Shown here in pieces: positions 6,485 to 11,956 of a DNA stretch of 11,956 nucleotides; positions within the stretch are counted from its first letter, which is position 1; every line of letters starts with the position of its first letter. Source of the DNA: an uncultured Ruminococcus sp. (GTDB lineage Bacteria; Bacillota; Clostridia; Oscillospirales; Ruminococcaceae). The stretch spans positions 1 through 11,956 of the forward strand of contig CAMOEP010000040.1 of NCBI GenBank assembly GCA_946612185.1. The letters run 5' to 3'. Position numbers and translations under genes: made by a program. The notes beneath the pieces are model-generated. The model was given only the letters and a program-made list of their open reading frames with translations, was not told the origin of the DNA and did no database searches.

Positions 6485-7053
6485 GCGTTTTTACCCAGTT
6501 CAAAAGCCTTCTTGTTGAGTTCCAGGAATTTAGGAGGTACGCACTGTTCCAGAGCCTTCTGCCAGAGTTCCTCCGGGAAATCCATTCTTGCAGCCAGAAC
6601 GCCCATGAGTACAACGTTTGAAGCCTTAGCAGTACCAGCCTGTTCAGCCAGTGACAGAGCGTCAACAGCAACCAGTTCAGCACCGGCAGCCTTCAGCTTC
6701 TCGGTAAGGTTCTCCGGGTACTGTGCAGCACCTGTGATAACAGGCATAGGGTCTATCTGCTGAGTTGAAGTGATGAGATGACCGCCCTTTTTCAGGTAAG
6801 GCAGGCATCTTGCAGCCTCTAAGAGTTCAAAGGAGATAACAGCGTCAGCCTCGCCCTTTTCGATAACGGGGGAGTATACCTTATCGCCGTACTTTACATA
6901 GGTAACAACGCTTCCGCCACGCTGACTCATGCCGTGTACTTCGCTTACCTTAACGTCATATCCCTGAGCAAGCAGAACGTTGCCCAGAAGTCTGGAAGCG
7001 AGCAGAGAACCCTGTCCGCCAACGCCGACTATCATAATTGATTTAGTTTCCAT
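6481..7053 (-). CDS. iorB: Indolepyruvate:ferredoxin oxidoreductase, beta subunit
   Basis: 190 residues, standard for a stand-alone IorB (the gamma-type domain of 2-oxoacid:ferredoxin oxidoreductases). The N-terminus IMIVGVGGQGSLLASRLLG is the typical GxGGQG nucleotide/CoA-binding region, followed by SEVHGMSQRGGSVVTYV, another hallmark. With IorA it catalyses the CoA-dependent, ferredoxin-linked oxidative decarboxylation of aryl-pyruvates to aryl-acetyl-CoA, and the reverse reaction when ferredoxin is strongly reduced. The ATG at 7053 has AAGGAG about 9 nt before it. Unusually, a 131-aa gene separates it from iorA; in many anaerobes the two subunits are adjacent. Its stop overlaps the start of the next gene. 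Confidence 0.96.
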   Translation of the reverse strand: METKSIMIVGVGGQGSLLASRLLGNVLLAQGYDVKVSEVHGMSQRGGSVVTYVKYGDKVYSPVIEKGEADAVISFELLEAARCLPYLKKGGHLITSTQQIDPMPVITGAAQYPENLTEKLKAAGAELVAVDALSLAEQAGTAKASNVVLMGVLAARMDFPEELWQKALEQCVPPKFLELNKKAFELGKNA

Positions 7054-7091
7054 TATATTTTACTCCTTATTGATATATAATGCACGATGTA

Positions 7092-7487
7092 TTACTTGAT
7101 AAGTTCGAGTTCGCCGTCAACAAAGCCGATACCTATACCTTTAAGGGAGGTGAGGATACGCCGGTGAGTGCCTGACTTGATGTACTCCTCGACCATTTCA
7201 CGGTACAGGTCACGGGCGTGCTGCCAGCCTTTTTCGTCCTCGTCGGAGGTGTCGATGCAGAAGATGTTCTCCTCGCTTGACCATACTTCCTCGCAAGCCC
7301 ACTCGCCGCTGTCGTCGGTTTCGTCGAATTCACCGGAAGCCACAAGCTGAGCGGCATAAATGCAGTCCTCAGCGGACTCCTCATAGAGGTTGAAGCAGAA
7401 AGCCTGAGCGTCCTCCGGAATAGTGTTATTCTCAAACAGGTCGTCCAGCCAATGACTGAACTCCTCATATATTTCGATCTGTAACAT
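7092..7487 (-). CDS. Unrecognised, very acidic 131-aa protein between iorA and iorB
   Basis: 131 residues in no family I recognise. By my count it has 34 Asp/Glu and 8 Lys/Arg, so it is strongly acidic. It is rich in aromatic residues, including several Trp (HWLDDL, GEWACEEVWSS, KGWQHA), and has four Cys. There is no signal peptide or membrane segment. The C-terminal part (ILTSLKGIGIGFVDGELELI) is more hydrophobic and may form strands. The start at 7487 is supported by GAGGT 6 nt before the ATG; this site overlaps the iorA stop, leaving a 12-nt gap. It ends 38 nt before iorB. Such tight placement argues for a real, co-expressed gene. Roles as a small binding partner or regulator of the enzyme are guesses. 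Confidence 0.8.
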   Translation of the reverse strand: MLQIEIYEEFSHWLDDLFENNTIPEDAQAFCFNLYEESAEDCIYAAQLVASGEFDETDDSGEWACEEVWSSEENIFCIDTSDEDEKGWQHARDLYREMVEEYIKSGTHRRILTSLKGIGIGFVDGELELIK

Positions 7488-7499
7488 AAGTTTACCTCA

Positions 7500-9230
7500 T
7501 CAGCCGATAGCGCCGAACTTGCACTGTTCCTTGCAGATGCCGCAGCCAACGCACTGAGTATGGTCGATAACAGCCTTCTTGTCACGGATAGAGATAGCAG
7601 GACATCCCAGCTTCATGCAAGCCTTGCAGCCTACGCACTTTTCAGTATCAACAGCGAAAGGAGGATTGTGCTTAACGTATTTGAGCAGAGCGCAGGGTCT
7701 TCTGGAAATGATGACAGAAGCCTCGTCAGCAGCAAGTTCTTCCTTGATAGCAGCCTCAGTTTCAGCCAGCTTGTAGGGGTCAGTAACACGGACACGCTTG
7801 ATACCGATAGCCTTGCAAAGTTCCTCCAGGTTAACAGCAGCAGCCGGGTCGCCCTTGAGGTTCTTGCCGGTAGTGGGGTTCTGCTGGTGACCGGTCATAC
7901 CTGTAATGGAGTTGTCAAGGATAATAACAGTGGAGTTTGAGTTATTGTAAGCAATATTAACAAGACCTGTCATACCGCTGTGCATGAAAGTTGAGTCACC
8001 GATAACAGCAACACTGTTATGCTCGCTTTCAGCACCTCTTGCCTTGTTGAAGCCGTGAAGTCCGGAAATGGAAGCGCCCATGCAGATGGTAGTATCAATA
8101 GCGTTAAGAGGAGCAGCAGCGCCGAGAGTGTAGCAGCCGATATCACCGGAAACTGTTACGCCCAGCTTTTTCAGGCAGTAGAACAGTCCACGGTGAGGAC
8201 ATCCTGCACACATTACAGGGGGACGTACAGGGATATTCTCCTCCAGAGCAGCGAAGTCCTTCTTCTCGCCCAGGAGTTTCTCAGCGATAACTGCCTGATT
8301 TATCTCACCGATATAGCCGAAGATATTCTTGCCCTCAACGTTAGTAACGCCGATATTGCGGCAATGCTCCTCGATGATGCCGTCGAGTTCCTCGATAACT
8401 ACGATGCGCTCATACTTAGCAGCGAAGTCCTGGATAAGCTTAACGGGGAGGGGATTTACCATACCCAGTTTGAGGACGGAAACTCTGTCGCCCAGTGCTT
8501 CTTTGGTATACTGGTAAGCAGCACCGTTAGTGATAACGCCGAACTCAGCCTTGTCGGAGATCTCCACACGGTTCAGGGGGCTTGTCTCAGCGTACTCTGT
8601 AAGCTTCCTGGTTCTCTCCTCAACGAAAACGTGTCTGCCCTTTGCGTAAGCAGGCATCATAACGAACTTCTGGGGAGTTTTCTCGTAGGGCTTCAGTTCA
8701 AGTTCCTTGCGTTCTTCCATTTCAACGATGCTCTGAGAGTGAGCAACTCTTGTGGACATTCTCACGATGAAGGGAGCGTCGAACTGCTCAGAAAGATCAA
8801 ATGCAAGCTTTACGAACTCCTTACATTCTGTAGAATCAGAGGGTTCGAGCATAGGAACTTTAGAAGCGATAGCGTGGTGACGGGAATCCTGCTCATTCTG
8901 GGAAGAATGCATACCCTGGTCGTCAGCAACAGCGATGACCATACCAGCGTTAACGCCGGTATAACCGGCAGTATACAGCGGGTCAGCAGCAACGTTCAGA
9001 CCGACGTGCTTCATACCGCAGAAACTTCTTGCACCGGCGATAGAAGCGCCCAGTGCAGTCTCCATAGCAACTTTCTCATTGGGAGCCCACTCAGCATAAA
9101 CCTCGTCATACTTAGCGACTTCCTCAGTAATTTCTGTAGAAGGAGTGCCGGGGTAGCTGGAAACTACCTTACAACCTGCTTCATAAAGACCACGGGCGAA
9201 AGCCTCGTTACCTAACATAAGTTTTTTCAT
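7500..9230 (-). CDS. iorA: Indolepyruvate:ferredoxin oxidoreductase, alpha subunit
   Basis: 576 residues, slightly shorter than many IorA proteins (about 590-640) but complete. The N-terminal pyrimidine-binding domain holds SSYPGTPSTEITE and EWAPNEKVAMETALGAS. The thiamine-diphosphate domain holds GDIGCYTLGAAAP, GDSTFMHSGMTGL...N and ITGMTGHQQNPTTG. The C-terminal ferredoxin part has two [4Fe-4S] motifs: Cys532/535/538/543 (CX2CX2CX4CP, the short-loop variant usual for IorA) and Cys560/563/566/570 (CX2CX2CX3C). It interconverts indolepyruvate, phenylpyruvate or hydroxyphenylpyruvate and the aryl-acetyl-CoA, reducing ferredoxin, and is oxygen-sensitive. An AAGGA site lies about 12 nt before the ATG. 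It follows the HAD gene by 24 nt, so read-through from that promoter is likely. Confidence 0.97.
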   Translation of the reverse strand: MKKLMLGNEAFARGLYEAGCKVVSSYPGTPSTEITEEVAKYDEVYAEWAPNEKVAMETALGASIAGARSFCGMKHVGLNVAADPLYTAGYTGVNAGMVIAVADDQGMHSSQNEQDSRHHAIASKVPMLEPSDSTECKEFVKLAFDLSEQFDAPFIVRMSTRVAHSQSIVEMEERKELELKPYEKTPQKFVMMPAYAKGRHVFVEERTRKLTEYAETSPLNRVEISDKAEFGVITNGAAYQYTKEALGDRVSVLKLGMVNPLPVKLIQDFAAKYERIVVIEELDGIIEEHCRNIGVTNVEGKNIFGYIGEINQAVIAEKLLGEKKDFAALEENIPVRPPVMCAGCPHRGLFYCLKKLGVTVSGDIGCYTLGAAAPLNAIDTTICMGASISGLHGFNKARGAESEHNSVAVIGDSTFMHSGMTGLVNIAYNNSNSTVIILDNSITGMTGHQQNPTTGKNLKGDPAAAVNLEELCKAIGIKRVRVTDPYKLAETEAAIKEELAADEASVIISRRPCALLKYVKHNPPFAVDTEKCVGCKACMKLGCPAISIRDKKAVIDHTQCVGCGICKEQCKFGAIG

Positions 9231-9254
9231 ATCTGCTTTTATTCCTTTCGTTAG

Positions 9255-10079
9255 TTAATTATGTTGATTTTCAGCGAGCCGTTGTATCTCAGCAGCCACA
9301 CCGATATGAGTTATCCGGTCAGCGGCTTTTTTAACCTCGTCAACGGCATTTTCCACAGCAAAACTCAGGTCAGCCGAGCGCAGAAGGGGCAGGTCGTTGT
9401 AATTATCACCGAAAGCCACCACTCTGTCAAAGCCGTAATTCCGTCGCAGGAACTCAACTCCTGCCGACTTTGAAGCTGACTCATGGAATACCTCCAGATA
9501 CCATGAGGTATTATCGTAAACATCGCCATAGAACTCGTATCGCAGACCGGGAGTTTCCGAAACGGTCATTTTCAGCGGTTCGAGCCTGTCCTTAGAGGCG
9601 ATGACGCAGAAGTAGACCACCTTGTCATCGCAGACCTGCGAGAGGGAGTCCACCTTGATGAAATTCTTGTTATACCGTATTTTTCTGGTATTGAAGAACT
9701 CTTTCATGGCATTGTTTTTAAGTTCTGTGAAATAGCAGGATAGCTTCCCGCTGTCTATCCTGTATAAAAATCCGCCGAAGTCCTGCCTGTCAAGTTCCTT
9801 CGCTGTTAAAGCCGCCTCAGATTGCGGAATATAGCGGCACAGGACATATTCCTTCCTTAGCATATCGTAAATGCAGACTCCGTTCATGAGTATGCACGGC
9901 ACGTTCACACCGGCGTTCTCCATTATTTTCAGTGCGGACTCAGCCGTTCTTGCGGTAGCGAACGTGAAAAAAGAGCCGGAACTGGTGACATTCCGCAGGA
10001 TACCGGCGCTTTCTGCGCTGAGTGACTGGTCAGTGCCCAGGAGAGTGCCGTCAAGGTCGGAAATATACAGCGTTTTCAA
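9255..10079 (-). CDS. HAD-superfamily (Cof-like, IIB) phosphatase, TTG start
   Basis: About 274 residues, normal for Cof-type hydrolases. Motif I is ISDLDGTLLG (Asp8 nucleophile, Asp10 acid/base) and motif IV is FGDNYNDLPLL (Asp225, Asp229). A cap domain lies between (about residues 80-190). These enzymes dephosphorylate sugar phosphates, flavin mononucleotide or pyridoxal phosphate; the substrate cannot be read here. Start choice: a GTG at 10091 is in frame but sits inside the best ribosome binding site, GGGGGTGA (10095-10088). The TTG at 10079 is 8 nt after that site and gives MKTLYISDLDGTLL, the usual family start. As the first gene after a promoter, it may lead the whole ior-paaK-ACT block. 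Confidence 0.9.
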   Translation of the reverse strand: MKTLYISDLDGTLLGTDQSLSAESAGILRNVTSSGSFFTFATARTAESALKIMENAGVNVPCILMNGVCIYDMLRKEYVLCRYIPQSEAALTAKELDRQDFGGFLYRIDSGKLSCYFTELKNNAMKEFFNTRKIRYNKNFIKVDSLSQVCDDKVVYFCVIASKDRLEPLKMTVSETPGLRYEFYGDVYDNTSWYLEVFHESASKSAGVEFLRRNYGFDRVVAFGDNYNDLPLLRSADLSFAVENAVDEVKKAADRITHIGVAAEIQRLAENQHN

Positions 10080-10110
10080 ATAATTCTTCACCCCCTGAAA
10101 TACTCATTTT

Positions 10111-10139
10111 ATTATATCATATCTGTAAAAAAAAGTGAA
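10111..10139 (-). promoter_or_regulatory. Sigma-A promoter for the HAD gene and probably the ior-paaK block
   Basis: The minus strand reads TTCACT (10139-10134), a 17-bp spacer that starts with a T-run, then TATAAT (10116-10111). The -10 is perfect and the -35 matches 4 of 6. The start would fall near 10104, about 25 nt before the TTG start codon. I saw no other convincing promoter between here and 4155, so this may drive all eight genes. Confidence 0.75.
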
Positions 10140-10327
10140 GAAGATATTTTTACCTTGTGAAATTTTTGTACGTTTTACCGAAAATAACTCCCCCTTAATG
10201 TGTATTCTGCATAAGTGAATATTATCAGCATCTTACTAAAATAAAAGTTTTTACATATTTTCGGCAGAATATCCATATTTTCCTCACTTACGCCTGTAGT
10301 TTGTGCAAGGTTTTTTTGTGAAAAAAG
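10140..10327. other. Intergenic stretch between divergent promoters, nothing recognised
   Basis: AT-rich sequence of about 190 bases between the HAD promoter and the promoter of the gene at 10458. I found no credible gene, strong hairpin, tRNA or repeat in it. Regulator sites for either promoter could lie here, but no clear palindrome is visible. Confidence 0.6.
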
Positions 10328-10356
10328 TTGCAATTTTCCGGGGCTTGTGTTATAAT
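10328..10356 (+). promoter_or_regulatory. Extended -10 sigma-A promoter of the plus-strand operon
   Basis: TTGCAA (10328-10333), a 17-bp spacer, then TATAAT (10351-10356), with TG one base before the -10 (TGTTATAAT). Transcription should begin near 10363, leaving a leader of about 95 nt before the ATG at 10458. Confidence 0.85.
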
Positions 10357-10362
10357 GTAGGG

Positions 10363-10457
10363 AGCAAGCTTTGGGGAAAGTGTTTCTCCAGGCAGATAAT
10401 TCGGCATGATCGTCCGCCGTGTAAGGACGATCCCGCTTAGCGGAATGGAGTAAAATT
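10363..10457 (+). promoter_or_regulatory. Structured 5' leader with three hairpins and a possible pseudoknot
   Basis: Three hairpins in series: 10372-10379 with 10383-10390 (8 bp with one G-U pair); 10408-10415 with 10425-10432 (GATCGTCC/GGACGATC, perfect 8 bp, 9-nt loop); and 10433-10436 with 10440-10443 (CCGC/GCGG). The loop bases GCCG (10416-10419) can also pair with CGGC just upstream (10402-10405), which would make an H-type pseudoknot. The ribosome binding site (GGAG, 10447-10450) comes straight after the last hairpin. I do not recognise a known riboswitch class. No T-run follows, so control would act on translation and not through a terminator. Confidence 0.5.
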
Positions 10458-10835
10458 ATGTTACTTGATACTCTCGGAAATGTATTCCTTTCAGCGGTGG
10501 AAATCGAGCAGACCGGGCTTTTCCCCTTCCCATTCGGTATGCACATCGTTTTCTGCCTCATCTCACTTGTGTTTTTTGCATGGCGTTTCTCAAAGGACAA
10601 ACAACCATATCAACTGATATTTGCCTTTGCTATCCCGTTTTCCATGATACTCTGGTTCTTCGATACTGACAAGGCAAAGTTCCAGATAGTTGGAATTATC
10701 GAGGGAGTATTTATCCTGGCGGCGCTCATATCCACATTTGTGTACAAGAAGAAAACTCCTGAAAATACTGCTGCTGAGAATAAGTCTGCGGAAGAAAAAA
10801 CAGACGAAAGCAGCGGAGAGGAGAAAAGCAAATGA
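10458..10835 (+). CDS. Small membrane protein of unknown function
   Basis: 125 residues with about three membrane segments (near 25-43, 51-68 and 77-96), followed by a highly charged, disordered-looking tail (97-125) rich in Glu, Lys and Ser. I do not recognise the family. GGAG lies 7 nt before the ATG. It is the first gene after the promoter at 10328, and its stop overlaps the start of the dehydrogenase gene as ATGA, so both are translated as a unit. Neighbouring metabolic genes do not make its role clear. The minus-strand open frames here are shadows. Confidence 0.8.
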   Translation: MLLDTLGNVFLSAVEIEQTGLFPFPFGMHIVFCLISLVFFAWRFSKDKQPYQLIFAFAIPFSMILWFFDTDKAKFQIVGIIEGVFILAALISTFVYKKKTPENTAAENKSAEEKTDESSGEEKSK

Positions 10836-11782
10836 AGATAGCTGTCCTCGACTGGCATACAGTCAGCGTTAATGGCGATATCCCCGTCAGCGAACTGGAA
10901 AGCTTCGGTGAGGTGAATATCATACCATTTACAAAGGCTCATGAAACTGCTGAGAATATCGGTGACGCTGAGGTGGTTCTCTGCAATAAGGTGCTTATCA
11001 CCCCGGAGGTAATGGATAAATGTCCGAATATACGCTATATCGGACTTTTCGCCACCGGCTACAATAACGTTGATACCGCTTACGCCGCTGAGAAAGGCAT
11101 CACTGTCTGCAACGCAGGGCAGTACTCCACAAACGCTGTTGCACAGCAGGTTTTCGCCTATATACTCGACCATTTCAGCCGCATAAGGGACTACGATGCT
11201 GCTGTTAAGAACGGCGAGTGGGAGCGCTCACCGTCCTTCTCCTATTTCCCGATACCGACCGGAGAACTTGCCGGAAAGACCATTGCTATCGTCGGCTACG
11301 GCTCTATCGGCAGACGTGTTGCGCAGATCGCTGACGCTTTTGGTATGAATATTATCGTGAATACCCGTACTGCCCCGAAGGACTGCCCATACCCGGTCGC
11401 TGACCTTATGACAGCCGCTTCTCAGGCGGATATCGTTACCTTCCACTGCCCTCTGACTGAGCAGACAAAGGGCATAATCGGCAAGGAACTCCTCAGCGCT
11501 ATGAAGCCGGAGGCTATACTTATTAATACCTCCCGTGGCGGTGCAGCCGATGAACAGGCACTCGCTGACGCTCTCAACGCCGGAAAGATAGCCGGTGCGT
11601 ACCTTGATGTACTGGTAAATGAGCCGATGTCGCCGGATACTCCCCTTAAATCCGCCAAAAACTGCCGCATAACTCCGCACACCGCCTGGGCAGCCTTTGA
11701 GACAAGACGCAGACTTATGGATATAGTATGCGGCAATATCAGGGCTTGGCTGGACGGCAATCCTGTTAATAAAGTTAACTGA
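10832..11782 (+). CDS. D-2-hydroxyacid dehydrogenase, glycerate dehydrogenase/hydroxypyruvate reductase-like
   Basis: 316 residues, the normal length for this NAD(P)-dependent family. The substrate domain contains YIGLFATGYNNVD (69-81). The Rossmann motif is VGYGSIG (154-160). The catalytic triad is Arg235 (NTSRGG), Glu264 (LVNEP) and His283 (TPHTAW). The sequence ERSPSFSYFP before the cofactor domain and the overall pattern are closest to glycerate dehydrogenases (hydroxypyruvate reductases), which interconvert D-glycerate and hydroxypyruvate; other 2-oxoacids are possible. A good GAGAGGAG site lies before the ATG, inside the end of the upstream membrane gene. proB starts 13 nt after the stop. 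Confidence 0.93.
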   Translation: MKIAVLDWHTVSVNGDIPVSELESFGEVNIIPFTKAHETAENIGDAEVVLCNKVLITPEVMDKCPNIRYIGLFATGYNNVDTAYAAEKGITVCNAGQYSTNAVAQQVFAYILDHFSRIRDYDAAVKNGEWERSPSFSYFPIPTGELAGKTIAIVGYGSIGRRVAQIADAFGMNIIVNTRTAPKDCPYPVADLMTAASQADIVTFHCPLTEQTKGIIGKELLSAMKPEAILINTSRGGAADEQALADALNAGKIAGAYLDVLVNEPMSPDTPLKSAKNCRITPHTAWAAFETRRRLMDIVCGNIRAWLDGNPVNKVN

Positions 11783-11795
11783 AAGAAGTAAAATT

Positions 11796-11956
11796 ATGAG
11801 AAATATATCCGACAAAAAGCGTATCGTCATAAAGCTTGGCACTTCCACACTCGCCCACAAGACCGGAAAACTGAACATACGCCGCATGACCAACCTTGTA
11901 AGAGTCATTTCCGACCTGCACAACTCCGGACGTGAGATAATCATGGTTTCCTCCGG
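11796..11956 (+). CDS. proB: Glutamate 5-kinase, N-terminal fragment cut by window
   Basis: Only the first 53 codons are visible. They read MRNISDKKRIVIKLGTSTLA and end in EIIMVSSG, the typical start of glutamate 5-kinase: the KxGTSTL phosphate-binding strand of the amino-acid kinase fold, then the VSSGA region. The enzyme phosphorylates L-glutamate as the first step of proline synthesis. A weak AAAGAAG site lies before the ATG at 11796. It is 13 nt downstream of the dehydrogenase gene and probably in the same operon; proA would be expected next, outside the window. Confidence 0.93.
   Translation, partial: MRNISDKKRIVIKLGTSTLAHKTGKLNIRRMTNLVRVISDLHNSGREIIMVSS

Noticed and set aside
8019-9215. 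Plus-strand open frame of 398 codons
   Set aside because: It lies wholly antisense to iorA, has no recognisable domain or ribosome binding site, and its composition is that of a reverse reading of a conserved gene.
10175-10600. Minus-strand open frame of 141 codons spanning the leader and promoter region
   Set aside because: It overlaps a strong promoter and the structured leader of the plus-strand operon, has no good ribosome binding site, and has a random-looking composition.
10610-11173. Minus-strand open frame of 187 codons
   Set aside because: It is antisense to the membrane protein and dehydrogenase genes, and its sequence matches no family I know.
11228-11944. Minus-strand open frame of 238 codons
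   Set aside because: It is antisense to the dehydrogenase and proB genes, both clearly real, and has no recognisable domain.

Overview
The window looks like chromosomal DNA of an anaerobic, low-to-mid GC Firmicute, most likely Ruminococcus or a close Oscillospirales relative. This is inference. It rests on strong Gram-positive ribosome binding sites, consensus sigma-A promoters, an oxygen-sensitive ferredoxin-dependent 2-oxoacid oxidoreductase, a possible Cse60-like (sporulation family) protein, and a gene mix typical of gut and rumen carbohydrate fermenters. I saw no rRNA, tRNA, CRISPR array, transposase or phage gene.

Left end (1-3071). A 4-alpha-glucanotransferase gene (malQ) runs off the left edge on the minus strand. 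A divergent gene for a small CmpB-type membrane protein follows on the plus strand. Between them is a compact inverted repeat with a nested hairpin (1288-1353). The membrane gene overlaps, tail to tail, a minus-strand gene for a membrane-anchored lipase-like hydrolase. An intrinsic terminator ends exactly where the hydrolase ribosome binding site begins.

Middle (3135-10139). A zinc-ribbon protein has its own near-perfect promoter. Upstream of it lies a minus-strand block of eight genes: HAD phosphatase, iorA, acidic 131-aa protein, iorB, 190-aa unknown, phenylacetate-CoA ligase (paaK), Cse60-like small protein and a double-ACT protein. IorA/IorB interconvert aryl-pyruvates and aryl-acetyl-CoA, PaaK activates free arylacetates, and the ACT protein probably senses an amino acid. 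Together they could oxidise aromatic amino acids, or run in reverse to rebuild them from arylacetates, as rumen anaerobes are known to do. Two unrecognised proteins embedded in this block are the best candidates for something new. The only clear promoter found upstream is that of the HAD gene.

Right end (10140-11956). A plus-strand operon starts from an extended -10 promoter. It has a roughly 95-nt structured leader, then a small membrane protein, a glycerate-dehydrogenase-like D-2-hydroxyacid dehydrogenase and the start of glutamate 5-kinase (proB), which is cut by the window edge.
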